64,000 bases of DNA. Origin: Gemmatimonadota bacterium (lineage in GTDB: Bacteria > Gemmatimonadota > Gemmatimonadetes > Gemmatimonadales > Gemmatimonadaceae). A program made the position numbers and the translations under genes. Numbering within the stretch: the stretch's first letter is position 1; each line of letters begins with the position of its first letter. The stretch spans positions 62,001-126,000 of the forward strand of contig DAHUXM010000034.1 in the NCBI GenBank assembly GCA_027307165.1, read 5' to 3'. The notes under the pieces were generated by a model. That model ran no database searches, was not told where the DNA came from, and saw only the letters and a list, made by a program, of their open reading frames with translations. Positions 18,376 through 26,674 of this stretch are shown in pieces.

Positions 18376-18780
18376 ATGCGTGACTTCGAACGTGAGCCCT
18401 TCGTAGTGATCGAGCGAGACGAACCCGGTATCGGTACGTTGCTGCTCGGCATGGCGATCGGTGCTGGAATCGCGCTGTTGCTCGCGCCTCGCAGTGGAGC
18501 CGAAACCCGGCGCATGATCGAGTCTCGCGCGCGACGTGCTGGCGAGCGCGTGCGGAACGCAGCAACGGACGTCGCCGACAACGTGACGTCACGGGTGAAC
18601 GAGGTGCGCGATCGTGTCACCGAGCGCGTCGGTGCAGCCCGCAGGGCGGTCCGGCGTGGACAGGACCAGGTGCTCGACGCAGTGGATGCCGGCCGCTATG
18701 CCGCGAGCGAAGCGCGTTCTGATCTCGAGCGCAGAATCGCCGAGAACAAGGCGGCGCGACGCGAAGCGAACAACCTGTAA
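18376..18780 (+). CDS. YtxH-like membrane-anchored coiled protein
   Basis: A 134-residue protein starting two bases after the previous stop. Residues about 20-40 are a glycine-zipper-type membrane helix (LLLGMAIGAGIALLLAPRSG), the typical opening of YtxH/gas-vesicle-like small stress proteins. The rest is a long amphipathic Arg/Glu/Ala helix with repeated RAGERVRNAATDVADNV-like heptads. Such proteins are often induced by general stress; the exact role is unknown. It precedes the YihY gene by 10 bp. Confidence 0.75.
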   Translation: MRDFEREPFVVIERDEPGIGTLLLGMAIGAGIALLLAPRSGAETRRMIESRARRAGERVRNAATDVADNVTSRVNEVRDRVTERVGAARRAVRRGQDQVLDAVDAGRYAASEARSDLERRIAENKAARREANNL

Positions 18781-18790
18781 GGCCGCGCCG

Positions 18791-19693
18791 GTGGGCCAGG
18801 AGCGCCCGTGGATCAAGCGATTTTGGGTAGGCTTCGCTGACTACGTACGGCGCGTGTGGGACAATAGCGGTGATGACAACATCTTTTTTCTCGCGGGCGG
18901 AATCTCGTTCAACATTCTGATCGCGATCGTTCCATTCCTGCTGCTGTTCGCCACGTCGCTTACGTATCTGCTGAATCAGTCAACGCTCTCCGCGACGGAC
19001 GAGATCGTTGCTCTCGTCAACCGCTTTCTGCCACCGAGTACGAGCGATCCGGTGACGAGCGTGGTTGCAAAGATCATTGCGGCGCGTGGCACGGTGGGTC
19101 TGTACTCCGCAATCGGATTCATCTGGTTCTCCACGCGACTGTTCGGATCGTTGCGCTCGATACTGAACGCGATATTCGACATCGAGGTGGATCGCGGCAT
19201 CATCGACGGCAAGGTGTACGACGTGAAGGTTACCGTCGTGTCGTCGCTCCTGTTCGTTGCCTATACGGGACTATCCGCCTATATCGCGATAGCGTCGTCA
19301 CGCGGCGTCGCGGTTCTGGCGGCGCTCGGCATTCGTCAGGACGTGATGGGCACGCTCGAATACACGATTGGACGAATCGTGGCGTTCGTGTTCATCGCAG
19401 CGCTCTTCTTCGGCCTCTACAAATATCTTCCCTACAAGAAGATGCGCTGGCAGACCGCGCTCGTTGCCTGCACCTTTACCGCCGTGATGTTCGAGATCGC
19501 GAAATCCGTGTTTGCATACTACGTCACGTCGTTCAAGCCCGGCTCGCTCTACACCGGCACCATAGCGGCGCTCGTGATCGTCGTGTTGTGGGTGTACTAC
19601 GCGTCGATGGTCTTCATACTGGGCGGCGAGGTGGCGCAGGTTTACGAGCTGCGCCACATGCGCAAGCGGCAGCACGAAGCATTCGAGGATTGA
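18791..19693 (+). CDS. YihY/BrkB family inner-membrane protein
   Basis: A 300-residue protein read from GTG 18791. It has about six membrane helices: FFLAGGISFNILIAIVPFLL near residue 35, then segments at about 95, 140, 185, 215 and 250 (YTGTIAALVIVVLWVYYASM). The conserved helix-1 motif A-x-x-I-(S/A)-F-x-x-x-x-x-x-x-P and C-terminal GGEVAQVYE fit the YihY family, once mis-called ribonuclease BN. It was once thought to be a tRNA nuclease; transport or envelope roles are now favoured. It ends an apparent operon. Confidence 0.85.
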   Translation: MGQERPWIKRFWVGFADYVRRVWDNSGDDNIFFLAGGISFNILIAIVPFLLLFATSLTYLLNQSTLSATDEIVALVNRFLPPSTSDPVTSVVAKIIAARGTVGLYSAIGFIWFSTRLFGSLRSILNAIFDIEVDRGIIDGKVYDVKVTVVSSLLFVAYTGLSAYIAIASSRGVAVLAALGIRQDVMGTLEYTIGRIVAFVFIAALFFGLYKYLPYKKMRWQTALVACTFTAVMFEIAKSVFAYYVTSFKPGSLYTGTIAALVIVVLWVYYASMVFILGGEVAQVYELRHMRKRQHEAFED

Positions 19694-19723
19694 TGATCGT
19701 ACGGACAGGCCACGGTCCCTGTC

Positions 19724-20149
19724 CTACGGTTTCGATATCTCCTTGATCGCACGATCCGCCGCAATCGCATTGTCGGCGCGCCTGAGGATATCCGCCTGCG
19801 CTATGACGCCTACGAGCATGTCACGCTCATCGACTACGGGAATGCGTCGAATCTGCTCCTTTCCCATCGTATTCATCACATCTGAAACGTCGTCATCCAT
19901 ACGGCACGTAGTTACGGAGTCGCTCATTGCTTCGCGTACCTTGCATGCGGATCCCTTATGGCCCTTTGCCACGTGACGCACCGTGATGTCCCGATCGGTA
20001 ATGAGACCGACGAGTTTCGCCGAACCGTCGCCTTCGACGACCGGCAGCATTCCGACGTCCCGATCATGCATCAGTTGCGCTGCTCGATTGAGCGTAGTGT
20101 CCGGCGTCACGCATACCGGATCGTTGCTCATGATGTCCTGTGCCTTCAT
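19724..20149 (-). CDS. Tandem CBS-domain protein
   Basis: A 141-residue protein on the minus strand. ATG at 20149 has GGAGG upstream (minus strand), so longer readings are rejected. It consists of two CBS motifs only: residues 5-60 (DIMSNDPVCVTPDTTL ... GLITDRDITVR) and 75-130 (EAMSDSVTTCRMDDDV ... GVIAQADILRRA). CBS pairs bind adenosine nucleotides and act as energy sensors or regulators. No partner is fused, so it acts in trans. It faces the YihY gene convergently across 30 bp. Confidence 0.9.
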   Translation of the reverse strand: MKAQDIMSNDPVCVTPDTTLNRAAQLMHDRDVGMLPVVEGDGSAKLVGLITDRDITVRHVAKGHKGSACKVREAMSDSVTTCRMDDDVSDVMNTMGKEQIRRIPVVDERDMLVGVIAQADILRRADNAIAADRAIKEISKP

Positions 20150-20356
20150 TTCGCGTCCTCCGTCATTGTGAACGATTGTGGTGCTTTCACGGTCGCATAA
20201 CATGTGCCCCCGATCGCACCCTCCGTGGAGTCGCATGGCGACGAAACCTGCAACTTTCAACGCGATCACCAGCCAATTCGAGCTCTCGCGGCGCGATCCG
20301 TGCGCTCCTTCACTGGCGCAACGTGGCGAAACGCTGCACCAGATAACGGAGAACGA

Positions 20357-20716
20357 ATGGCTGATTCCAGGCAAAACAGGCCCCCGAAAACTCCAGCCGC
20401 GTCTCGCGCGCCGACGGGACCTGCGCCGCCTCTGCCGCCGCCTGCAGCCGCAGCATCCGCGCAGCCACACGCCGTGGCGGAACCGCATCCGGTGAGCGGT
20501 CATCGGACTCCGCGCGAGATAGCGAAGGAAGAAGCGGGACCGGGCGGTCCATTGACCGAGCCGCAACCGAACGGGCCGTTTTCGCACGCTGCAAAGGCAC
20601 CGCGCAAGGAGGAGGAGCACATCCGCGCGGCAGTGCAGCGTAGCGCACATCCGAGTACCACAACGAGGCCGCGCCGCGCCGCGGACGACCCCAACCATCG
20701 CACGGGGAAACGGTGA
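20357..20716 (+). CDS. Pro/Ala-rich disordered hypothetical protein
   Basis: A 119-residue protein from ATG 20357, with GGAGAACG directly upstream. Composition is dominated by Pro, Ala, His and Arg (PAPPLPPPAAAASAQPHAV), with no signal peptide and no membrane helix, so it is probably disordered. It is followed two bases later by the phosphoribosyltransferase gene and is probably co-transcribed with it. No family is recognised. Confidence 0.55.
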   Translation: MADSRQNRPPKTPAASRAPTGPAPPLPPPAAAASAQPHAVAEPHPVSGHRTPREIAKEEAGPGGPLTEPQPNGPFSHAAKAPRKEEEHIRAAVQRSAHPSTTTRPRRAADDPNHRTGKR

Positions 20717-20717
20717 C

Positions 20718-21398
20718 GTGACGCCCCCGTTTCACGACCGCGCCGATGCCGGACGCAAGCTTGCGACAGTGCTGCATGAGTACGCCGGACGTCCGGACCT
20801 TCGTGTGCTTGCACTTCCGCGCGGCGGAGTGCCAGTTGCGTTCGAAGTTGCCCGTGCGCTCGGTGCACCGCTCGACATATTTCTTGTCCGCAAGCTCGGC
20901 CTTCCGGGCCATGAAGAGTTCGCGATGGGCGCGATCGCGAGCGACGGTGTGGTCGTGCTCGACGATGACGTGATCCGCGCACTGCACGTGGACCGGGCCT
21001 CGCTCGATTCTGTCATCGCTCGCGAGCGGCGTGAGCTCGATCGTCGCGAAATTGCCTACCGCGGCGTGAGGCCCAGGACGGACATTCGTGGTTGCATCGT
21101 GATTGTGGTCGACGACGGGCTCGCTACCGGATCGACCATGCGTGCAGCAGTGCTCGCTCTCAGACGCGAAGAGCCCCGGCGCATCGTCGTCGCGGTTCCT
21201 GTCGCCGCAGCCGAAACGTGCCGATCGTTTCGCCAGGGTGAAGACGCCGCTGATGAAGTGGTCTGCCTGGTAACCCCGGAGCCATTTCAGGCTGTCGGGC
21301 TCTGGTATTCCGTGTTCGACCAGACGAGCGACGACGAAGTCCGCGCGCTACTCTCGCGATCTGTCTCGAACGACCGTTCGAATATGGCTGCAAATTAG
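20718..21398 (+). CDS. Phosphoribosyltransferase-fold protein
   Basis: A 226-residue protein from GTG 20718. It has the type I PRTase PRPP-binding loop CIVIVVDDGLATGSTMRAAV (about 120-140) and N-terminal LALPRGGVPVAFEVARALG, DIFLVRKLGLPGHEEFAMGA. This family (often labelled erythromycin-esterase-linked or Pribosyltran) lacks a defined base specificity. It may act in salvage or be a regulator. The end has no extra domain. Confidence 0.85.
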   Translation: MTPPFHDRADAGRKLATVLHEYAGRPDLRVLALPRGGVPVAFEVARALGAPLDIFLVRKLGLPGHEEFAMGAIASDGVVVLDDDVIRALHVDRASLDSVIARERRELDRREIAYRGVRPRTDIRGCIVIVVDDGLATGSTMRAAVLALRREEPRRIVVAVPVAAAETCRSFRQGEDAADEVVCLVTPEPFQAVGLWYSVFDQTSDDEVRALLSRSVSNDRSNMAAN

Positions 21399-21559
21399 AA
21401 AATCGGTGCGAAGATCGGCTGGCGTATTCGGCGCATAAGCTCCGTCGCGGGCCCCGCACAGAACTCGCCAGTTCAGGCAGGAAATTGTTCCGGCGCCAGG
21501 ACGGCGCCGTTTTTGCCATTTGGGCTGTCGAACACCACACACACGTAAGGGAGGCTTGG

Positions 21560-21796
21560 ATGAAAAAGGTGATTTTTGCCGCCGCTGTAATTGCTCTCGC
21601 CGCAACTGGGTGCAAGAAGACCGGAGAAGGGGAGTACGAGGTGCAGAAGCCGGTCGTTGGCACTGTCACCGATACGGTGCACACGCCGGTAGTCGAGACT
21701 GGCGTCGATAGCACCAAGGTCGCGGTCCCGAAGGTCGAGGTGAAGAAGGATTCCGCCACGATCAAGGTTCCCACGGTCAAGATCAAGAAGCCCTGA
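21560..21796 (+). CDS. Small lipoprotein
   Basis: A 78-residue protein with GGAGG eight bases before ATG 21560. The N-terminus MKKVIFAAAVIALAATGCKK is a lipoprotein signal with lipobox A-T-G-C, Cys18 being acylated. The mature part is Val/Lys/Thr-rich with repeats of (V/I)-K-V-P-x-V (VAVPKVEVKK, IKVPTVKIKK), a likely extended beta or wall-binding stretch. A strong hairpin follows the stop codon. Function unknown. Confidence 0.75.
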   Translation: MKKVIFAAAVIALAATGCKKTGEGEYEVQKPVVGTVTDTVHTPVVETGVDSTKVAVPKVEVKKDSATIKVPTVKIKKP

Positions 21797-21812
21797 TAAG
21801 CCTTTGCTGCAC

Positions 21813-21839
21813 ACACCGGCCCGCCTCGCGGGCCGGTGT
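21813..21839 (+). terminator. Hairpin terminator after the lipoprotein gene
   Basis: A 12-bp perfect stem (21813-21824 with 21828-21839, core ACACCGGCCCGC) around a CTC loop, 16 bp after the stop codon. It is followed by TATCTG instead of a long T run, so termination may be leaky or factor-assisted. It insulates the SRP RNA gene that follows. Confidence 0.75.
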
Positions 21840-21885
21840 TATCTGCAACCTGTGAGTGGTTGCGAGGGTTATATTTCAGAACATT

Positions 21886-21979
21886 CCAGGGATTTCCGGG
21901 GGGCGCGAGCCCACTAACCCCGTCAGGACCCCGAAGGTAGCAGCGGCATGCGGTGTCTTGCGTTGCCCCGATCCCCTGG
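21886..21979 (+). ncRNA. ffs: Signal recognition particle RNA (small bacterial type)
   Basis: About 94 nt. The universally conserved apical loop is present: GTCAGG at about 21924, then CCGAAGG and AGCAGC, the SRP54/Ffh M-domain binding site. The ends pair (CCAGGGAT with ATCCCCTGG), giving the long hairpin of a 4.5S-type RNA. A TATATT box lies about 10 bp before the proposed 5' end. It sits directly upstream of dnaX, a place where ffs occurs in several bacteria. The ends are estimated from pairing. It guides Ffh in co-translational targeting. Confidence 0.9.
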
Positions 21980-22050
21980 AGCCCCCCTTCATCCCCGCCT
22001 CGCTCGCGGGGACCTTCCGAAGGGCGGGTGTCGCCCCGCATACCAGACGC

Positions 22051-23508
22051 ATGGCCCTCGCGCTAGCAAGGAAATACCGCCCGCGCTCGTTCGCCGAGGT
22101 GGCCGTTCAGGGCCACGTGTCGAACACGCTGAGAGGCGCGATCGCGCGCGATCGCGTGGCACATGGATACCTGTTCTGCGGACCCCGCGGAACGGGCAAG
22201 ACCACGCTCGCTCGCGTGCTCGCCATGGCGCTCAACTGCGAGAACAAGCAACCCGACGGCGAACCGTGCGGCGTGTGCACCAGCTGCCAGCGCATCTGGA
22301 GCGGCTCGTCCAGTCTCGACGTCGTCGAGATAGACGCAGCATCCAACCGTGGCGTCGACGACGCGCGTGATCTGCGCGAGCGCGCGATGTACGCGCCCTC
22401 CGGCGACGATCGCTACAAGGTCTACATAGTCGACGAAGCGCACATGCTCACGCGCGAAGCGTGGAACGCGCTGCTCAAAGTTCTCGAAGAACCGCCCGCA
22501 CGTGTCGTCTTCGTCTTCGCGACTACCGAGCCGCAGAAGATCGCACAGACGGCCGCACCCGTGCTCAGCCGACTGCAGCGCTTCGATCTCAAGCGCATCG
22601 GACGAAGCGATATCGTCGCCCGCCTCGAGTACATCCTGGAGGAAGAGAAGATTCCGCGCGAGCCTGAAGCGCTGATGATGATCTCGCGCGCAGCTGACGG
22701 TTCCATGCGCGACGCGCTATCGCTCACCGATCAGGTGACGTCACTCGGCGAGGGAAGCATCACCGCGGAAGCCGTTCGCGCCGCGCTCGGTCTCGTTCCG
22801 GAAGACGAATACCTCGACATTCTGGACATAATCGTTCAGCGCCGCGCCGCAGACGTGTTCACTGCTGTGCGACGTCTCGCCGACGAAGGCGTCGACTTCG
22901 GGATCTTTCTCGCAGGATTCTCCGACGTCCTGCGCGCGCAGCTCGCTGTTCTGCTCGGCGGAAGTGTTCCCGACGTCTCCGCAGCAGCGACTGAGCGTCT
23001 CCGCGCCAATTCAGAGCGGCTGGCATCGGGAGATGTACTTCGCATGCTCAACGTGCTGAGCGATCTCGAGCCGCGCTTCCGGAAAAGCGGGCAGCAGCAA
23101 TTGTTGATCGAGTTGCTGCTCGTCCGGTTCGCCTTGCTGGATCACACATTGTCGCTCGAAGAAGTACTGCGCGGCATCGGTTCGGGCGGGACTTCGCCCG
23201 GGGCTGCTCAATCGGATTGGCGCGCGAAGATCGCGGCGCCAGAGCCGGCGCCCCCCGTCCGTGCGGCATCGGCGGCGCCTGCGCCTGCCGTCGTCCCCGC
23301 TCCGGCGCCGGCCCACGTGCGTCGAGCGGCGGGCGGCGCCAGTCCGCTCTCTGCGATGCGCTCGGCCATGGAGGCTTCGTCGCAGGGCGAGCCGCCCCAG
23401 CGGCTGAGCGATGACCAGCTGCGGTCGGAGCGTGCCCAGATGCTGCGTGCGAAAGATCCTGTACTCGGCGCGGCAATCGACGCGCTCGACCTCGAATTGC
23501 TCGACTGA
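22051..23508 (+). CDS. dnaX: DNA polymerase III gamma/tau subunit
   Basis: 485 residues from ATG 22051; a longer in-frame reading would run back into the SRP RNA and is rejected. AAA+ clamp-loader signatures: ARKYRPRSFAEV, Walker A GPRGTGKTTLARVLA, the four-Cys zinc module (C-x8-C-G-V-C-T-S-C), Walker B VYIVDEAHMLT, and sensor 1 ATTEPQKI. After residue 370 a Pro/Ala linker precedes a short C-terminus. No obvious programmed frameshift site (A-rich slippery stretch) is seen, so it may make only one product. It loads the sliding clamp. Confidence 0.95.
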   Translation: MALALARKYRPRSFAEVAVQGHVSNTLRGAIARDRVAHGYLFCGPRGTGKTTLARVLAMALNCENKQPDGEPCGVCTSCQRIWSGSSSLDVVEIDAASNRGVDDARDLRERAMYAPSGDDRYKVYIVDEAHMLTREAWNALLKVLEEPPARVVFVFATTEPQKIAQTAAPVLSRLQRFDLKRIGRSDIVARLEYILEEEKIPREPEALMMISRAADGSMRDALSLTDQVTSLGEGSITAEAVRAALGLVPEDEYLDILDIIVQRRAADVFTAVRRLADEGVDFGIFLAGFSDVLRAQLAVLLGGSVPDVSAAATERLRANSERLASGDVLRMLNVLSDLEPRFRKSGQQQLLIELLLVRFALLDHTLSLEEVLRGIGSGGTSPGAAQSDWRAKIAAPEPAPPVRAASAAPAPAVVPAPAPAHVRRAAGGASPLSAMRSAMEASSQGEPPQRLSDDQLRSERAQMLRAKDPVLGAAIDALDLELLD

Positions 23509-23532
23509 GAGTACAACTCTTTAGATTCCTAT

Positions 23533-23850
23533 ATGGCTGACTTCATGAAGTTGATGCAGCAGGCGCAACAGATGCAGAGCCGCTTGCAGGAGATCCAGGA
23601 GGAGCTGGAGAAGCAGACCGTTTCTGCAACCGCTGGCGGCGGCATGGTGACCGTGACAGCCGATGGAAAGGGACAGGTCACGACGGTCAAGATCGATCCC
23701 AGCGTCGTGAGTCCCGCCGACGTGGAGATGCTCGAAGATCTCGTAATGGTCGCCGTTCGCGACGCGCAGAAAAAGGCTGCCGAACTGGCAAAGTCCGAGA
23801 TGGGCAAGCTGACCGGCGGCATGGATCTACCGTTCAAGCTCCCATTCTGA
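23533..23850 (+). CDS. YbaB/EbfC nucleoid-associated protein
   Basis: A 105-residue protein between dnaX and recR, as in many bacteria. It starts with a helical Gln/Met segment ([20 protein letters not shown]), followed by the beta-sheet core with [19 protein letters not shown]. YbaB dimers bind DNA without strong sequence preference. Its stop is adjacent to the recR GTG start. Confidence 0.93.
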   Translation: MADFMKLMQQAQQMQSRLQEIQEELEKQTVSATAGGGMVTVTADGKGQVTTVKIDPSVVSPADVEMLEDLVMVAVRDAQKKAAELAKSEMGKLTGGMDLPFKLPF

Positions 23851-24441
23851 GTGTCAGCGATAGAAGATCTCGCCACCGAGCTGTCGAAGTTGCCCGGAAT
23901 TGGCCGCAAGACGGCGATGCGGCTCACGTATCACCTGCTCAAGCAGCCCGCCGGACAGACCCGCAGACTCGCCGAAGCGCTGCTGACGATCTCCGAGCGC
24001 GTACATCCGTGTGCCCGCTGCCATAACCTCACCGAGAACGAGCTGTGTTCGATATGTGCCGATACGCGCCGAGATCCGGCGCTTGTCTGCGCGGTGGAAG
24101 AGGCGTCGGATATCGGTGCGATAGAGCGGGCTGGGGAGTTTCGTGGCACGTACCATGTTCTGGGCGGCCGCCTGTCCCCGCTCGACGGTATCGGACCTGA
24201 GGATCTGGCCGTCGGCGATTTGGAGGCCCGCGTGGCCGCTGGCGGGGTGCGGGAGCTGATAATTGCGACCAATCCCAGCATCGAGGGAGAGGCGACGGCG
24301 TTATATCTTCAGCGACGGCTGGCTGGCTATCCTTTGACCGTTTCACGGATCGCCCGCGGCCTCCCGGTTGGTGGCGATCTGGAGTACGCTGACGGGGTGA
24401 CGATAGCCCAGGCTCTGTCGGCCCGAAGAGTCATGCAATGA
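23851..24441 (+). CDS. recR: Recombination mediator protein RecR
   Basis: A 196-residue protein from GTG 23851, normal length. N-terminal helix-hairpin-helix (LSKLPGIGRKTAMRLTYHLL), a four-Cys zinc finger (C-A-R-C-x6-N-E-L-C-S-I-C), and a TOPRIM domain with VCAVEEASDIGAIERAG and VGDLEAR. RecR with RecO/RecF loads RecA at gaps. Position after dnaX-ybaB is classical. Confidence 0.96.
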   Translation: MSAIEDLATELSKLPGIGRKTAMRLTYHLLKQPAGQTRRLAEALLTISERVHPCARCHNLTENELCSICADTRRDPALVCAVEEASDIGAIERAGEFRGTYHVLGGRLSPLDGIGPEDLAVGDLEARVAAGGVRELIIATNPSIEGEATALYLQRRLAGYPLTVSRIARGLPVGGDLEYADGVTIAQALSARRVMQ

Positions 24442-24450
24442 TGGTGTCAA

Positions 24451-24720
24451 ATGAGTAAGAATCGTGATTGGTTTGTCGCCGGACTGCTCGGCGGCCTCGT
24501 GGCAGGTCTCGCGACCTGGTCCGGCGCACAGCACGCGTACCGAAGAGACCTGTTCAGTCGTCATCCTGTGAGGCGACTCGCTGCTCTCGGGCACCTATCC
24601 GGGCAACCGACTGTCGCCACAGCCCACCTACTGCGCGAATACATCGCCTGGGAGCCCCGCCCGATGCTTCGGGGACGGGCGGTGCGGCTACTCAAGCACG
24701 TTGAAAGGGCTCTCGCCTAG
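24451..24720 (+). CDS. Small membrane-anchored hypothetical protein
   Basis: An 89-residue protein starting 9 bp after recR. One N-terminal membrane helix (WFVAGLLGGLVAGLATWSG), then a helical basic segment with a HEAT-like character (HPVRRLAALGHLSG ... TAHLLREYIAWEPRPMLRGR). It sits directly ahead of mglB and mglA. It could be a partner of the Mgl pair or a passenger; no family is recognised. Confidence 0.65.
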   Translation: MSKNRDWFVAGLLGGLVAGLATWSGAQHAYRRDLFSRHPVRRLAALGHLSGQPTVATAHLLREYIAWEPRPMLRGRAVRLLKHVERALA

Positions 24721-24731
24721 ATGGAGATAGA

Positions 24732-25244
24732 ATGATGGCAGGTGGCAGCGCGAAGTCAGGCGGGTCGGGCACATGGTCGTTCACGGAAGATGACTCCGTC
24801 GCCATTACCCATTCGCTTCAGAGGTTCCTGGCCGATACCAACTCCCGCTCCGCGCTGTTGGTCGATCGGTCGGGCCAGCTCGTGGCGACCGTTGGCGAGC
24901 AGCCGACCTTCGATCCGACGACATTCGCGACCCTCACAGCGGCCGATTTCAGTGCCAACGATCAGCTAGCGAAACTTGTTGGAGAGAGCGACTTCAGCAC
25001 CTTGTTTCATCAGGGCGAAAAGGAATCCATCTACCTCGCGGATGTTGCACGCCGGCTCATCCTCGTGGTCCTTTTCGACAACCGTACAACCCTGGGGCTC
25101 GTACGACTACGAATGAAACAGGCCGTTCAGGAATTGACCGTGGTGATTGACGCGATCTTCTCGCGTTCGCGCGAAGAGAAGCCGTCTCGGCCGAATCTGC
25201 TACATGGGGCAGATGCGGAAATCGACGAGCTCTTCAACTGGTAG
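24732..25244 (+). CDS. Roadblock/LC7 protein, MglB-like
   Basis: A 170-residue protein (ATG 24732 or 24735). The Roadblock/LC7 fold spans about 20-140: AITHSLQRFLADTNSRSALL, VDRSGQLVATVGEQP, and LIVVLFDNRTTLGLVRLRMK-like strands. The end is ADAEIDELFNW. MglB is the GTPase-activating partner of MglA that fixes cell polarity and motility direction. Its neighbour, 7 bp downstream, is an MglA-type GTPase, which makes the call firm. Confidence 0.87.
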   Translation: MMAGGSAKSGGSGTWSFTEDDSVAITHSLQRFLADTNSRSALLVDRSGQLVATVGEQPTFDPTTFATLTAADFSANDQLAKLVGESDFSTLFHQGEKESIYLADVARRLILVVLFDNRTTLGLVRLRMKQAVQELTVVIDAIFSRSREEKPSRPNLLHGADAEIDELFNW

Positions 25245-25250
25245 CGCGCG

Positions 25251-25928
25251 ATGTCGATGATCAACTATGCGTCCCGCGAGATCAACTGCAAGATCGTGTA
25301 CTACGGCCCGGGACTGGGCGGCAAGACGACCAACCTCGAGTTCATCTACGGCAAGGTCAAGCCGGATACTCGGGGCAAGCTCATCTCGCTCGCGACCGAA
25401 ACCGAGCGCACCCTCTTCTTCGACTTTCTCCCAGTCGACCTCGGCACCATCCGCGGCTTCAAGACAAGGTTCCATCTCTACACGGTTCCGGGCCAGGTGT
25501 ATTACAACGCCAGCCGGAAGCTGATCCTCAAGAACGTCGACGGAGTCGTCTTCGTCGCCGATTCGCAGCTGGATCGGACCGAGGCCAACCTCGAGTCGAT
25601 GCAGAATCTGTACGACAACATGGCGGAATACGGCTACGATCTCACCAAGATGCCGTTCGTCATCCAGTACAACAAACGTGATCTGTCGAATGCCGCGCCG
25701 CTGCAGCAGCTCCAGGAAAATCTGAATCCCGGCTGGGAAGTCGACGACTCGAGTCGCCAGATTCTCACCCCCGACCCCTATCACGCCAACGAGAATCTGA
25801 CCGAACAGATCTCCACCGGAGAATGGGTCGGGCGGGCGCCGTACTTCGAGGCGGTCGCCGTTCAGGGCGACGGCGTGTTCGATACACTAAAGGCAGTTAG
25901 CAAAATGGTGCTGAAGTCGCTAGCGTAA
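25251..25928 (+). CDS. mglA: MglA-type small Ras-like GTPase
   Basis: A 225-residue protein, slightly longer than Myxococcus MglA (195). P-loop [16 protein letters not shown] (19-34), switch region [21 protein letters not shown]3-like [13 protein letters not shown] and the G4 motif QYNKRDLSN. The G3 segment is VPGQ in place of D-x-x-G, which is typical for MglA. It is the polarity switch acting with MglB. Together with MglB this indicates a surface-motile or polarised cell. Confidence 0.93.
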   Translation: MSMINYASREINCKIVYYGPGLGGKTTNLEFIYGKVKPDTRGKLISLATETERTLFFDFLPVDLGTIRGFKTRFHLYTVPGQVYYNASRKLILKNVDGVVFVADSQLDRTEANLESMQNLYDNMAEYGYDLTKMPFVIQYNKRDLSNAAPLQQLQENLNPGWEVDDSSRQILTPDPYHANENLTEQISTGEWVGRAPYFEAVAVQGDGVFDTLKAVSKMVLKSLA

Positions 25929-25933
25929 GGGAA

Positions 25934-26614
25934 ATGAATCTTCCGAATGCCATAACCGTGGGACGAATCGCGGCGGCTCCTTTCATAGGGGTGCTTCCGT
26001 TCTTTCCATCGTCCACGATTCGGTACTCGGCGTTCGCGCTCTACGTCATCGCGGCGGTAACGGACTACGTGGACGGCCATCTCGCCCGGACCCGGAACAG
26101 CGTGACCGACACGGGCCGCCTCCTCGATCCGCTCGCCGACAAGCTGCTCCTGTTCGCGACCCTGATTCCCATGAGCATCCTCATGGCGGGGCGTGCCAAC
26201 TGGATGGCGCCGCTGCTCGACCGCAGCGGCGAGGCGTCCCACTTTGCCTTCATGACGCCCGTCGGATCAGTCCCGCTGCCGTGGTGGGTGGTGCTCATCA
26301 TCGTGAGCCGCGAGGTCTTCATGATGCTCTTCCGCCAGGCCGCCGCGCGCCGGGGCCACGTGATCTCGGCAATCGGTCCCGCCAAGTGGAAGACGGCGTT
26401 CCAGTCGCTCTGGGTCGGCAGCGCATTCTTCTGGTTCGGCGCGCAGACCATCGCCAACGAGCGCGGATGGGATTCCACGGCGTGGCACGCATTCGCCGAG
26501 TTCAATGGAACCGTCGGGGCACTCGCCATGGTCACCGCCGTAGTGCTTACATTGTACTCATTGTGGCTCTACGTGCGGCAGTACGCGCGCGTCTTCGCGG
26601 GCCAGACACGCTGA
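25934..26614 (+). CDS. pgsA: CDP-alcohol phosphatidyltransferase, PgsA-like
   Basis: A 226-residue inner-membrane enzyme. The CDP-alcohol motif D-x2-D-G-x2-A-R-x8-G-x3-D-x3-D is seen as DYVDGHLARTRNSVTDTGRL followed by LDPLADK. Several membrane helices flank it, with NLPNAITVGRIAAAPFIG at the start. It most likely makes phosphatidylglycerol phosphate from CDP-diacylglycerol and glycerol-3-phosphate. Its place ahead of cinA matches the pgsA-cinA order in many bacteria, which favours pgsA over other family members. Confidence 0.85.
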   Translation: MNLPNAITVGRIAAAPFIGVLPFFPSSTIRYSAFALYVIAAVTDYVDGHLARTRNSVTDTGRLLDPLADKLLLFATLIPMSILMAGRANWMAPLLDRSGEASHFAFMTPVGSVPLPWWVVLIIVSREVFMMLFRQAAARRGHVISAIGPAKWKTAFQSLWVGSAFFWFGAQTIANERGWDSTAWHAFAEFNGTVGALAMVTAVVLTLYSLWLYVRQYARVFAGQTR

Positions 26615-26674
26615 CGAGTACGCCACACCGTATGGCGATCGGGCGACACAATTTACGATTGACCGGTCCTGCAA

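Noticed and set aside
22051-23508. Programmed frameshift in dnaX
   Set aside because: No A-rich slippery heptamer followed by a stem was found in the region where E. coli has it.
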